Shown here in pieces: positions 10,064 to 21,582 of a stretch of 64,000 nucleotides of DNA. Positions within the stretch are counted from its first letter, which is position 1, and each line of letters opens with the position of its first letter. The notes beneath the pieces are model-generated. The model was not told where the DNA came from and ran no database searches. It saw only the letters and a list, made by a program, of their open reading frames with translations. The stretch covers positions 34,977,841 to 35,041,840 of the forward strand of contig OV884009.1 of the NCBI GenBank assembly GCA_930367205.1. The letters are read 5' to 3'. The DNA comes from Acanthosoma haemorrhoidale. Its lineage: Eukaryota; Arthropoda; Insecta; Hemiptera; Acanthosomatidae. The position numbers were made by a program, and so were the translations under genes.

Positions 10064-13000
10064 TTTTAAATAATCATCAATCGTGTTTGAAAAAAAGGAT
10101 ATGGGTCCTTTTTTTGAGTTCAAAAAACTAAATAAAAGTTTTGGTATGTTGTCACAAATCACAGTATTACTATTTAGTTTGCGTTTGACATAGGCTTGGG
10201 TCAGTCACAGACTTTCAGTTGACATATATATATGTATAAACCATTTTAGGCAATATCTATTAGAACCCATTTAAAATGGGGCTTCACAATTATTATTCAC
10301 GTAAAGACTTTTTTTCTCTTATCCCCACTGTGATGGGTGTTATTCTTATTTGCTTTGAACTGAGCGACTGATTTCTATCCTTGGGTACTTTTTATTTTTG
10401 GTTGTCAGCCCTTTTAAAACCTACCCAGCATCTAAAAATTGAAACTAGTCACTCAGTTGACGAAGAGAAAATCATAGCAGCTGAAGTACAAATGAAAAAT
10501 GCGGGAAGTATAATGGTATCACTACTTCAAAGTTAGCCAGTAAGTAGTACAGGGCTTCACTACTTTTTACAGTTACAGCTTTAAACAATAAATGTTATGT
10601 TTGCTGCGCATTAGCTCCTATGAATGACGAATTCTGGCTAGGAAATACTTTAAGACATATTGTTTATTTTTGTTCGTGTTTTTTATTTGAATGACACAAC
10701 ATGTAAGTAATAAGCACATGTTTTGCATTAAGTGGTATATATTTTTCAGAAAATTTGTATCTAGCACTAAGCATACTAAGGTTTTTTTTCTGGTTGTGTA
10801 GATGTTGAATGAGGATTAATAATAGTTTGGGAGGATTTCATGCACTTGTTTAAAATAACCATAAAAAATTGTACTCTGTCTTTAATTGGAAGTGTGTGGA
10901 AATGTGGAAATACCCCGAAGCACCTGTTATAAACACTCATTTCATTAATGAAATTCAGTTGCAAACGTTTTAAGAAAGCCCATAGATAATTATTTAATTA
11001 TCTACACATTTGATTTAATTATCTCGAAATAGATAATAAATATAGGAAACTTTAAATAACAAATATAATTCGTCCATTTATGAAAACACAAATATTTTAT
11101 AGCAATAAACTGTTCTGTTCCTTCCACTTTGAATAATGCATAAATGTTATAGGTAATATGTGTTGATATTGTTTAATTATTATCCAGGACATTCTGATAT
11201 TATTATATTAAACACTATAAATAAAAGACGAATCCTTGCCTACCTGTAATCCGGTGTGTTATTTTGACGTTAGTTCAAAAAATGAGCTTTTTGAATTATT
11301 GCACTGTATTTTGTTTCTGAAGATAAACGTCATATCTATCTGATAGTAACGTGTTTTATTATTTTATACCGTTTTGAGAGAGATTTCTATTTTCAACTTT
11401 CAACTGTAGAATCACAAATAATAATACTCCAGTACGAATATACTTAATTCTCAAGACCAAGGACCGGATAAAAAACACGTCAATTCAAATGCAAATATAA
11501 ATCATAAAATGTCAAAATATTTATCAACAAAAAATATTAAAAAAAAACTTTACGACAAAACATAAAAACGTGTTTTACTTTCGAAAAAATTTTTGTCCGC
11601 TATAGCCGGTGTTTCATAAGCCGTTTATCGTTTGAAAAAAATGTTTCTTATACTTGTTCCTCGGACACATTCAGTACTATTCTTTGAACAAAAACGTCCT
11701 ACGAGCACATTATAAATTTTCCAGGAGATTGGACAATAATCATCTGTAATCAAAAAAACCTCTCCCATTATTTTCTGAGTTTCTTTTTGTTTTGTTTTTT
11801 GCAACACTAACACTTATGTAATGGAATGGATGTGTTTTACGCAACTGATATTAATGCTGACTACATGTCCGCTCTTTGGCTATACGCATCTCATCCTAAA
11901 GAATATTAAAATAATGATCAATATAGAAACTATTTGCGTAATTCTCATCAAATAATACCAAAAAACAACAACTAATCAATGCAAGTTTAAGCAAATGGTT
12001 ACTAAACAAAGTAAAATTTGCATGTCTCCACTATTAATCGCTTTATAACCAGTTATTCTCTACAAGATAGAAAAAATAGACAAATACTTTATGTAAGTAA
12101 TTATATAGTATTTTTTATTATGTATGTATATATATATATCGAGAAATATTCGTTGAGGGTGTACCGAATCTAAAAACAAAACACAGTAAAACTTTAACAC
12201 AAGCCAAAAATTTATATACCAGTATTGGTTAATATATTATATATACCAGGAAAGGTAATCAAGTAATTTTTGATGCTGTGTCAATTGTATGTTGAATTTT
12301 ATGGATGGATAAAACAATTAGTCTAAACTGAAGGCTGTGGAGCTCAGGATAATAAAACGAACATCATTGTGGGTAGTAAAATCTTTTTTATCCGTCGATG
12401 ACAAAGTAATTCTTGCAAATATTGTAATAGTTACTTAGCTCAGTCTTAGACAAAATTTCGACTTTTTTTTTTAGTTAATTATGTGGAACAAGCATTTCGA
12501 GCGAAACAGAAGGGTTATGTGGTGTGAAAATAAAACAACTAGTCGGTTAAGATATTAAAATTGTTAATAAAGTTGCAGTACGGAAAATACTCAGTAGCTA
12601 GTCAAAATTAATAAAAAACGGCACGGTAATGATCAAGCCCAAAGGGAGAGGCTCTACTTTTATTCAGTTGCGGGGGTATTTCGTTTGTCTGTCTGTCTAT
12701 CTGTCAGTAAGTAAGTTGCAGGGAAAATTATTCAATCTATTTGAAATTTAAAAGGTACATTCTACACCTCAAATGCCGATTAGTTAATGGTTAAAATATG
12801 GTTTCAGCAAATAAGGAAAAACATTATTTGCCCAACTTTTAAAATTTCTCGAATCTCAGCTCACTACTGAAAATTGCAAGTATTCGCCATGATTATGTAC
12901 GCAATCAGGACTATGAAGCAAAAAGAACTTTTAAGATAACCTAAATAATACAGTATCAAAAGCCAATAACGGAAATGATGCATTTCGTTTCAATCAACTT

Positions 13001-13224
13001 CCTATGTTATATTAATGTTTTAGATAGAAGTTTTTTTATCGGTTAAAATCTGATTTTTAGTTTGCGATATATATTGTTCATTTTCTAATTACGCGTGCTT
13101 TGAGAATGTACTTAAAAAAAATTCATAACCAATAAAAAAAAATAGCCATTAAAAAGCTGGTGAGCACACTGATCTGTGGATTAACTAGTCATCTTTCCAT
13201 TCACTCATTTGAGTTAACAATCTT
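10061..13224. other. long AT-rich non-coding stretch
   Basis: No protein domain in any frame; the small frames at 10776-10964 and 11625-11813 are chance. A run of TCTG-like repeats near 12685-12708 is microsatellite-like. Could be intron or intergenic DNA. Confidence 0.55.
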
Positions 13225-13355
13225 AACTTGTATGACCTGATATACTTGGACAATGTTTACGAGGTCTTCTAGGTTGCGATAGATACCTGAGCAAATGCTC
13301 AGGTCGCCATTGCCACCTAGTGGTACAGTGGGGAGCTTATTGGCTAATGTTTACT
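13225..13355. repeat. diverged copy of the 7.6-8.1 kb repeat unit
   Basis: It shares the order TGACCTGATA-CTTGGA, GGTCTTCTAGGT, AAATGCTC-GGTCGCCATTGCCAC, GGGGAGCTTATTGGC-AATGTTTA with the tandem units at 7649-8092. Many substitutions and shorter spacing indicate an older single copy. Confidence 0.6.
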
Positions 13356-13472
13356 TCTTTTTTTCTTCGTTTTATACCCAGCCTACCAGTGATATGATAA
13401 AGCGGTTGTGTCCATAACTTCATTAGCATGATTCTAGGTTAAGATGTATTTTCTTTTTTAATATATATATTA

Positions 13473-14344
13473 AGGGTGTCCCAGAGTTAACGCAAGACAT
13501 GAATTTGCAGCCATTTGTGCAGTAAATTGCTGGCAAACCTAAAGAAAAACAATTGAACAGCTAACAGTTTAGGGTTTGTAAAAATGGATAATTGAACATC
13601 AACAAGTGGATGGTGATTTATCGAGCAAAATTATCCTAAGCGATGAAGCACATTTTCATCTTGATGGCTTTGTTAATCGACAAAATTGTCGCATTTGGTG
13701 TTCGGAGAACCCATGAAAAACAAATGCATCCACAACATGTTACTGTTTGGTGTGGATTTCGGGTTGGAGGCATCATTAGACCATACTTTTTTGAAAATGA
13801 GGCTGGACAAGCAGTGACTGTTACTGGTGCTCGATATCGCGACATGATAACACAGTTCTTTGTGCCAAAATTGGATGATATTGATGTGGCCAATATTTGG
13901 TTTCAACAAGACAGGTGCCACGTGCCATACAGCCCATGAAACAATTCAAATACTGCATGAGACATTTCCAGGTCGTGTACTATCTCGTTTCGGTGATCAG
14001 AATTGGCCCCCTAGATCGTGTGATTTAAAACTTTTAGATTTCTTTTTATCGGATAATTTGAAGGCAAAGGTGTATGTCAACAAGCCCACATCCACCCGTG
14101 CATTAAAAGAGGAAATTCAACGCTGCATCAACGAAATTCAACCACATTTATGCCATGGTCTTGGAAAATATCGACAAAAGAGTGCGTATGTGCCAGCAAA
14201 GTCGTGGAGGCCATTTGCCCGATGTGTTATTCCATAAATAACCCAATCCTATTTACTTTATAACTCAATAAAAAAATAACAAAAAAATACTAAAAGCTGT
14301 GTTTTCTATTTAAATCAAATCTTGCGTTAATTCTGGGACACCGT
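13473..14344 (+). mobile_element. Tc1/mariner (DD41D type), internally deleted copy 1
   Basis: Inverted ends AGGGTGTCCCAGAGTTAACG and, at the far end, CGTTAATTCTGGGACACC; TA precedes the left end. Inside is the C-terminal two-thirds of a DDE transposase. The N-terminal DNA-binding part is missing, with the leader near 13590 joining straight to sequence just before the first catalytic Asp. A sister copy at 19307 shows the same ends. At about 870 bp it is well short of a complete element. Confidence 0.88.
13642..14237 (+). pseudogene. DDE transposase fragment, DD41D spacing, frameshifted
   Basis: Catalytic core of a Tc1/mariner-superfamily transposase. First Asp at 13642-13644 (LSDEAHFHL), second at 13910-13912 (WFQQD), third at 14037-14039 (LLDFFL; the sister copy has TPLDFFL). 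From second to third Asp I count 41 residues, the DD41D spacing. Frame breaks occur near 13710, 13912 and 14150, so no product is made. Between them VTVWCGF, YRDMITQFFVP, HTAHETIQILHETFPGR and SKVYVNKP-like blocks are clear. The HTH domain is absent. Neighbouring sequence shows no host gene, so this is dead transposon coding. Confidence 0.85.
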
Positions 14345-15420
14345 TTACAATGTCCATCTTGGGTAATATCGCTGTTTGTCGAGACTGCGAGAGCCAGTTT
14401 TGACAAGAGATGATATTCGACCCCGTAGTAGTGAGCGACTTTAATTTGCCCAAGCCGAGATGGGCACGCATAGCTGCGTGTAGGGCCCTATAGCCCTAAT
14501 AGGAACAGCATTGGCGGTCCCAAGGGCCAGCTTACAGACCACTTACATTAGCTCTTACCTGACGTGGCTCACTTATCCCTCTTATTTCCCATGAACTATA
14601 GCCCACTCAACTTATAGCTTTATATAACCCTCACCCCCACCCCTCTCTCAACTTAATATGTACTATAAGCTAATTGGTCACCGTTCAAGAGTTATCCCTG
14701 AGAATAGCAACGACGAACAAAGCCACAAACGTTACTGCCGATCCCGAAGGGAGAGTCATTATTTTACAACAGGTAACATATAACATGAAGTAATGTAACA
14801 TATAATATAACACATATAGTATAGAATAATAAATATATTTGCCATAAAATAATGAATGATCGAAAGAAAACCGTTATTCTGGCACATTAACTAAAGGTAC
14901 AAAGGAAAATGTCTAGCTCTCATAAATGATATTATAAGTTAATTTGTATATATAAAGTGTAAGAATGGTTTTATTTACACCATATAATTGGCAAAGGCTT
15001 TATAATTTCATTTATATAACCTCATTGTCCATTATTATTCTGTAGTTAGGTTGAATCTTTCATTCGAAACTTTGCACAAGGTCTAGATGCCATACGTCGC
15101 AATTCCCAACTTCTACCATATCATCTTTCTTTTCGCCAGTTTCTTACAACGGGACTCTACATAAGTTTCTTACATAATTATTAAATTATTCTGAAAACGA
15201 TACTCGTTTTTTTTTTATAAGAAAACTACTACGCCATAAAATGAAAAGTTTTCTTTAACAAAAACTAATGCAATTAGCTAAAATGTCGGCATAAAAATAT
15301 ATTTTTATCGTCTCCTAAGTCATTTAATAAGTAATTTTCATTATTTTAATATAGTTGTAGTTTTTTTTCTTTATATAAAAAAGTGCACATTTTAGTATAG
15401 TATATGTATTTGAGTATAAA
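14345..15420. other. no gene; balanced-composition block then AT-rich
   Basis: 14345-14760 is richer in G and C than its surroundings (for example around GGGCACGCATAGCTGCGTG) yet has no recognisable protein. From 14760 onward it is A/T-rich and featureless. Confidence 0.45.
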
Positions 15421-16310
15421 TTGTAGTTTCGAGGCGCTCTGATCTCTGGCAATTATGTGTAATGAGGCCTGTGGACATTAGTACATAAAATGAAATGATT
15501 CTTGCCCTCAAAAAAAAAAAATTTTTAGAATATTTATTTTGGCATTAAATCTTAAATAGCTTCTGAGCAAAGGCTTGGTAGAGCTAAGATATCTGAGTGA
15601 AGGTGGTCAGTTCGCATACACGAGGCCGCATTGCTTTTGATATTGAACGAGGTCCGAGATGTTTTTGAATCTAAATTTTAAATTTCTGATTGACAGACAG
15701 ACAAACAATAGACGAACACCACGCCAAAAATCTGTTTGAAAGTAACTACCCACAGATAGAAAAAAAACAACTTTACTCTGAGACCACGTCCGCCACAAAT
15801 AATAAAGTACAAATAAAGAAAAACTAGCTAACAAAAAAAGATATCTCAAAAAGTAAAATAAAGCGATATCATTTCATAGATATAAAGTTATAAAAATAGA
15901 ATACATTTAAAAAAATCAATAAAAAACAATATTAAACTAAAAGAAATTATTGATGTCAATACATACGAGTTAGCATGTAGAGAATAAAGAATATGGAAGG
16001 TGCCAGTCAAACATCTGGATATATACAGTGAACAAAATAAAATCTTTCATAGTAGAAATAAAATAGTTAGCTAGCAAGTGTCTGTCAGTAAAGAGGCGTT
16101 GAAATAGGAGGGCTTTGGAGATTCGTAACAGTGGCGAATATTAGTAGAGAAAAAATTCCAGAGTGTGGTGAAGTGAGAAAGAAAGGATCGGTCGAATGCT
16201 GCAGTTTTGTAGGAAGGAGGATACACATAAGAGGACCTCGTGTTCAGAGAATAAAATAACGATTTGATTTGATGAACGATGAGAATTGATTGGAAAAGGT
16301 ATGGACTAAG
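15421..16310 (-). pseudogene. decayed LINE reverse transcriptase tail and 3' sequence
   Basis: Read on the minus strand, 16290-16095 gives YPPSYKTAAFDRSFLSHF-TTLWNFF-STNIRHC, the C-terminal block of CR1/jockey-like reverse transcriptases in which a Trp-Asn pair is nearly invariant. Downstream sequence near 15425-15470 shares GGCGCTCT-GA-CT-TGGCAA with 18600-18640 and 20215-20240, suggesting a common 3' region. Related tails lie at 20253-20360 and 28890-29010. Several frames are broken, so this is a relic. The clade is uncertain. Confidence 0.5.
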
Positions 16311-17639
16311 GGACTAAGGAGGGGATGAGCCACCCTAACATGGTATAGTGATGGGAAACATGGGAGCGCTGACAAATTTAACGAAATGCCTTTATACAAG
16401 TTGACAATAATACATGACATAGACACGTCAGTTACATCAAATGATAACATTTCTTTTTGACGAAAATAAAATGCTTTAGGGTTACGGTTTCCGAATCCTT
16501 TCAATTCCCAGCGGGTACGGTCCAATAGACGCAAAACTTTCCTTCCAAAGATGTAAGATACTGTGTTGTTGGACAATTCCGGTTTAGAGGCAACGGCGAG
16601 TGGGAGGGGGGGGGGCATCACTTAGCGAGCCAAGTCTAACTTACGCTCCGACCCCCTGATTTATCGGGGCCCTAAACAGGGGGGTTATTCCCACTTGTCT
16701 CCCGTGCCAAGTATATCGCCGTCGATCAGTCCTTTAGTCCTTTCCGACAGTCGGGAAGTCACGCGAACCCGGCCTTGTCGTAATCCCTGCGGGTCATGTA
16801 CGTCGCTGGTTCCGAGCGAGCACACCTGCAATTCTGTGCACAGCCCGATCAGTAATCATCCTGTCCGCAGCATGAACCTTCCCTGCTTATTTATCTTCTG
16901 GATGATTGACTCCATAATAATACAAAAATTACAAAAACCTCTTAAAAAAAAACTTTATACCACATTCAATTGACTGACATTCAATAATTCAACCAATTTC
17001 TAAGGCTGTCCGTATGTTCTACAATAGCCGTTGAAAAATATTCAATCAATTCGGTTGGCATGCTGACTGCGGGAACCCAAATTTTTTGGACGTTTTTCCG
17101 TGGGATGTCGAGACAAACACGTGAGGATAAATGAATCACTACTTGAATAACAAAAAATAGTAAATCCGGTTAGCAAACAAAATACTAGGTTTAGCTGGAT
17201 GTGTGTTTAGCTTAAGCATTGTTTTCCATATTTACATTATAATTATTGATTATAGCTCACTCAAGATGAGGCGTTCTATGTTTTGGCGCTATGTTATTCT
17301 TTACAAAACTCTGTGAGTGACATCTGTACCGTAATTAAAAGTGGCAAATTAGGTCCTGAATTAGCCCGTGACACTGCTATAATAAATATGACATAGGCCA
17401 GTACAATATTTTATAGACAAGTATATTTATTCGTTGATAAATCGGATTTTTTTGAGCTTAGCGGCTTAAAAATGACTAGATTTTTCTCAGTCATTTAATA
17501 ATAATGACTTATAAGATCTGCTCGTCGGCTAACGTCAAAATGGCGATGGTCACATTTTCAAGAAACAACTTTGAAGTCTTGAAAAGTCAATAATCAATAC
17601 ACTGATGGAAATCAAAAACAAATATTGAAAAAACAAAAG
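16311..17639. other. no gene; G/C-richer block at 16600-16900
   Basis: Between 16600 and 16900 there is a strikingly non-AT-rich segment (poly-G near 16605-16614, several CG and GGCC words) with no recognisable protein. 16980-17420 is also of mixed composition. Either could be conserved non-coding DNA or old transposon. The frames at 16244-16621 and 16695-16973 lack domain similarity. Confidence 0.4.
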
Positions 17640-17960
17640 CAATTCTACCCACTCAACGTAGTCCTAAATTAATCCCACATAAATTAATTTAAGAAATAGT
17701 GACTAAATGGTCCCAGACTGTTATGTACTTTGATGAAAGCCTCCCCTTCACACTTTACATAAATTAAATTAGAACAAAAGATTCATTGCTGTTTCCATTC
17801 CTTTGCAAAACATCTAAACTGCCAATAATTATAAAGCAATAGTTTATAAAATGCTTTTCATACTTCTATTAACATATGCAACCCCATCTTGAAGTATGAC
17901 ATGTACTAGTAACCTCCTTAAACTGCAGAAAATATACATAACAAACAAATACAGAATGAT
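17640..17960 (+). pseudogene. LINE reverse transcriptase relic, copy a
   Basis: A second, diverged version of the block at 18110-18420. Broken frames give FPFLCKTSKLP-like and YKAIVYKMLF-LLLTYATPS text, matching the jockey-type thumb region that normally reads K-xx-YK-xx-RP-xxx-YA. Internal stops are frequent. Long dead; no termini seen. Confidence 0.5.
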
Positions 17961-18109
17961 AACAAACTGACCAATCTCTGTCTTTTAAAATAACTTATAA
18001 TTTTACACAACATTTCCCATATCGGGGTTTGAACATACAGCTCCGATGAAAATTATTGCAATTAATAATTAATAGTAAAATTATTAAATTGCCAAAACCA
18101 AAGCTATTC

Positions 18110-18420
18110 TATTCACTAAACGTAGTCCCACACAGATTAATTTAAATGGTCCCAAACTGTTAAGTATTTCGATAAAAGCTTAACCTTCGAACCTTACATA
18201 AATTCAATTAGAGCAAAAGACAGGGATGTCTCATTGTTGTTTCCATTCCTTGTCAAGACATCTAAACTGCCAATAAAATATAAAGCAATGGTTTGCAAAA
18301 CCATTGTCAGACCTCTCTTAACCATCGCCATCCTGGGCTATGCCCTGAACTGGTAACTGCAGAGAATACAGAATAAATTCCTAAGAATAACAACAAAATG
18401 ACCGAGGTGCACTACCGTCA
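18110..18420 (+). pseudogene. LINE reverse transcriptase relic, copy b
   Basis: Translated in segments it reads LFPFLVKTSKLPIKYKAM, VCKTIVRPLLTIAILGYA and LQRIQNKFLRI. This is the conserved stretch after the catalytic domain of jockey-like reverse transcriptases, where the parental order is YK-TIVRP-YA-W followed by LQ-QNK-LR. A stop replaces the residue after the Trp of ALNW. The right part (from 18361) belongs to an inverted duplication with 26221-26885. A third relic lies inverted at 27525-27680. Confidence 0.65.
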
Positions 18421-19098
18421 TTATAATAATAATAATAATAATATGAAATAATAATTTAGTAGCAAGTGTTGTGCATGAAACATTAATCATCTAGGAAGAA
18501 GACCTTCATTTCATCCTTGTGGACCTCTAGAAATTAATCTTTTAGTTGTAAGTTTTTTGGCTTCTTTTTTTCTAGATATAACTAAGTAGATATTTTAGTT
18601 TTAGATTAGACGCTCTCTGACGTGTGGCAACTATCGAGATTATTTATATATGCGAACAACAAAACTTTTAATATTTTTCCTTTGACGTGTAAAACTGTTA
18701 AAATTACATACTTCAATAGGTGATTATTATTATATTTTATAACAAACTAGTAGATTTTGTTTACATTGTGTCCAGGGGTGTACGCAGATTTTTTTCTTTG
18801 AGGGGGGGAATTCAATAAGAATAAGTCAGGTAAGCTGATTACGACGGTCCTACTAATTGTATTTTAAATTTGAAAGCTGCTTTGTGTTCAGAATGCCCAG
18901 CCTAAGTCAGCGTTTAAAATTGGCAAATTAGGCGTAAGTTTTTTAAGAAAAACCATGGAACTCAAATCCAAAATTTTAAATCTTTACACTCTTCAAATTT
19001 GAAAGTTTTTATATTTCATCAGTATTTAACTATATACCTAGGCCCCCTGTTATGGTTATGGTTAGCCATGGTATTGAGACCTATCACAGGTACCGTCC
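18361..19098 (+). repeat. long repeat, inverted partner of 26221-26885
   Basis: Nearly every stretch recurs as its reverse complement 7-8 kb away: CCATGGTATTGAGACCTATC, TGCTTTGTGTTCAGAATGCC and GACGCTCTCTGACGTGTGGC all match with few changes. The partner lacks about 65 bp around 18490-18550. At 18773 it contains the CAGGGGTGTACGCAG end of the hAT-like MITE also seen at 24784 and 53379. An internal block (18445-18497) recurs directly at 19120-19176. A (TAA)n tract sits at 18423-18442. Confidence 0.85.
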
Positions 19099-19112
19099 TA
19101 TTATAGTATTAT

Positions 19113-19306
19113 AGTATTATCGAAATAATAATTTAGTAGCAAGTGTTGTGCATGAAACATTAATCATCTAGGAAGAAGCATTTCGTAAAAAGTGTTGTGC
19201 ATAATGTTTCAACTAGGAAGGTCTATAAAGACATTAATTTTATCCTTAAGGACCATTAGACATTAGTATTTTAGTTGTAGGTTTTTTTTATCTGATTTCC
19301 TAGATA
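19113..19306 (+). repeat. third, partial copy of the 18445-18660 block
   Basis: It starts TAATTTAGTAGCAAGTGTTG as at 18449 and proceeds through related sequence to CTAGATA at 19306, where a DD41D element has inserted. The block resumes beyond the element at 20171-20245 (TAGTTTTGGAACTCTGGCGT...). This shows that the transposon landed inside an existing repeat. Confidence 0.65.
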
Positions 19307-20170
19307 AAGGGTGTCCCAGAATTAACGCGAGATTTGAATTTGCCGCCATTTGTGTAGTAAAGTGCTGGCAAACGTAAAAAAAAAACAATTTGACAGCTGA
19401 CAGTTTAGGGTCAGTAAAAATGGAGGTGTAACGATAGAAAAACGTGTCTTTATTGTTGAACATTATCTCAAAAATATTGAATGTTTGGCGGCCACAGTTC
19501 GAAAATTTCATACAAAATATGATCGGAATAGTGTTTTGGCTTCATCAACTGTGAAGAGATTAATTGAAAAAATTAGAGAGACTGGATCAGTTGGAGACAC
19601 TAAACACACTGGTCGTCAAAAAACAAGCCGTTCAAATGTCAATATCGAAGCAGTGCGTGAGAGTGTTGTTGAAAATCCAGGAACATCAATTTGGCGTCGT
19701 AAATACAGTTCTTTGTGCCGAAATTGGATGATATTGATGTGGCCAATATGTGGTTTCAACAACATGGTGCCACATGCCATACAGCTCATGAAACAATTCA
19801 AATACTGCATGAGACATTTCCAGGTCGTGTACTATCTCGTTTCGGTGATCAGAATCGGCCCCCTAGGTGATTTAACACCTTTAGATTTCTTTTTATGGGG
19901 TTATTTGAAGTCAAAGGTGTATGTCAACAAGCCTACATCCAGCCGTTTAAAATTAAAAGAGGAAATTCAACCACATTTATGCCAAATGGTCATGGAAAAT
20001 TTCGACAAAAGAGTGCGTATGTGCAAGCAAAGTCGTGGAGGCCATTTGCCCGATGTTTTATTCCATAAATAACCCTATCCTATTTGCTTTATAATTCAAT
20101 AAAAAAATAACAACAAAAAAACTATGTTTTCTTTTTAAATCAAATCTTGCGTTAATTCAGGGAAGCCCTT
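19307..20170 (+). mobile_element. Tc1/mariner (DD41D type), internally deleted copy 2
   Basis: Ends AAAGGGTGTCCCAGAATTAACG and CGTTAATTCAGGGAAGCCCTTT are inverted repeats, flanked by TA on each side (19305-19306 and 20171-20172), the superfamily's target duplication. It keeps the N-terminal DNA-binding part that copy 1 lost, but lacks the segment holding the first catalytic Asp; the joint is near 19705. The two copies therefore have complementary deletions. Confidence 0.9.
19426..20072 (+). pseudogene. DD41D transposase: N-terminal HTH part joined to C-terminal third
   Basis: The first part reads as a helix-turn-helix transposase N-terminus: EKRVFIVEHYLKN, AATVRKFHTKYDRN, SSTVKRLIEKIRETGSV, then TGRQKTSRS. 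After the deletion near 19705 the frame changes, and the C-terminal part (FVPKLDDIDVANMWFQQ, HTAHETIQILHETFPGR, KSKVYVNKP, CKQSRGGHLPDVLFHK) is split between frames. At 19763-19765 the second catalytic Asp is replaced by His (QQHGATC). Without the first Asp, and with the second mutated, it cannot cut DNA. A product from the first frame would be a DNA-binding domain with an out-of-frame tail. Confidence 0.82.
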
Positions 20171-20252
20171 TATAAATGAATGTTTAGTTCTACTTACTGG
20201 GTTGTAGCTTTAGTTTTGGAACTCTGGCGTCTGGTAACTAATAAATAATTCT
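20171..20252 (+). repeat. continuation of the 19113-19306 repeat after the DD41D insertion
   Basis: TTTTAGTTTTAGATTAGACG-like text of 18600 recurs here in diverged form, as does the CTGGCGTCTGGTAACTA stretch. Together with 19113-19306 it is one repeat split by the transposon. Confidence 0.5.
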
Positions 20253-20360
20253 TCAGGTAGGGAGCGTCGGTCTTGATCGTGATGTGATGTTGGAAAAGGA
20301 AACCTGAAGCATGTCGGAAATTAGGAGGGAGAGAATTCCAGAGAGTGGTACAGTAAAAAC
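20253..20360 (-). pseudogene. LINE reverse transcriptase tail
   Basis: On the minus strand the frame gives YCTTLWNSLPPNFRHASGF, the Trp-Asn-Ser-Leu-Pro block near the C-terminus of CR1/jockey-like reverse transcriptases. It matches relics at 16.1 and 28.9 kb in sequence and orientation. Upstream sequence (to about 20440) has lost similarity. Confidence 0.6.
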
Positions 20361-20439
20361 ATGAAACTCTTCAGTTGGTGGGAGCGATATGCAGAGGAGG
20401 TGAGGAAGCTGACCAAAGACAAATTGTCCGAGTGCTCTG

Positions 20440-20790
20440 GTCATGACCATTTAGGCGCGAGGATCGGAATCAGTTTGATCTGGCGTGGGAGCCCTCCGCT
20501 GCGGCTAACCGCACCACAGTCAGTCTTTTTTTTTTCTTTTCAAAGGCCTTTTGAATTATCTCCAGAGCTTGTAACTTACTTCCAAGCCGCTGGCCCACCT
20601 GGTGGTGTCCGACGCTTTTCCGCTCCGGTACGTATCCGTCCATTTCGTCTGTGCCGTTTCCCGTATATCGTGTCTAGTGGACGCTCTCTTAACCGGCCTC
20701 GGATCAACCTTCGGCTTAACCGACCAAAGCAGGAAATGGCTACTGTGGATGCACATCCTACCTATGACACTAATAACTGAGCCATGATTC
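20440..20790. other. balanced-composition block, identity unknown
   Basis: A non-AT-rich block with many CG dinucleotides and no stop-free frame that looks like a known protein. The 139-residue frame at 20361-20780 and its shadows show no domain. It may be conserved non-coding DNA or an unrecognised element. Confidence 0.35.
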
Positions 20791-20857
20791 TCATCGCCAA
20801 TTTTTTTTTATTTATTTAATAATTTTGAATGACCTAAATTTAAGTTCAGAAATTTTT

Positions 20858-21190
20858 GGACAAATGTGAAGCCTTTCGTACTCTGCGCTTGTGAAACATG
20901 GAACCTCAGCAAGGTGCACTACTAGTTTTTATAAATAAATCACACAAGACCTCCTAGGAATCCGAATGCCGGAAAGGGTGACCAATGATGAGCTGTGGTG
21001 GAGGACAAGAGAAACATGCTTAGCGGAGGAGCTGATTAAAAGGAAATCTGGCTTACTCGGACTTACTCTGAGAAAGACCTTCAAGACGAACCCGCAAGAC
21101 CAGGGAGTTAAAAGGCCATTGGAATTTTTGGTTAAGTACTTAACTTAGAAGCTAAGAGGCTGGCGGAAGATCGGTAGGGATGGAGTGGTT
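20858..21190 (+). pseudogene. LINE reverse transcriptase C-terminal relic
   Basis: It begins VKPFVLCACETWNL (parental form LLYG-ETW). After about 80 bp of lost frame it continues QDLLGIRMPERVTNDELWWR, then ETCLAEELIKRKSGLLGLTL-RK and a Gly-Arg-rich tail. This is the familiar end of many LINE proteins, which reads LGI-xx-R-TN-LW and then RK-xx-WLGH-LRK. Two stops separate the parts. It is a different family from the jockey element at 1.7-5.9 kb. Confidence 0.78.
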
Positions 21191-21582
21191 TTGAGAGCGC
21201 CCAACGTTCCTTTAGAAATGAAAGGACATGAAAAAAAACAACTAAATTTCACGTTATTTTAAATATAGAAACGAAATAAGTCTCAGTAAGAATATATTCA
21301 AAACATGCTAAAAATCCTATTACTTACAAACATAACATCAATACAAAATGGCCAATTGAAACAGGGTGGAACACATTAGATACACAATGCCATTGTTTGC
21401 AATCAGACCTTTATTTCTGGGAATAATCTTGCATCCTTAACGACGAAGTAATGTCGTAACTTAAAATCGTAAATAGTTTATCTGCTGGTACTAACTGGTT
21501 ACATCCGAAACGTTAGCAAATCAACGCCCACTTTTCTCGTTTAATTTTTTTCTTATTACTTTCTGTTATATTATTTTAAAAG
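21191..21582. other. AT-rich, no feature
   Basis: No coding, repeat or structural feature recognised. Confidence 0.55.

Noticed and set aside
20361..20780. 139-residue frame and its shadows
   Set aside because: No recognisable motif in any of the three frames; balanced composition alone yields long frames.
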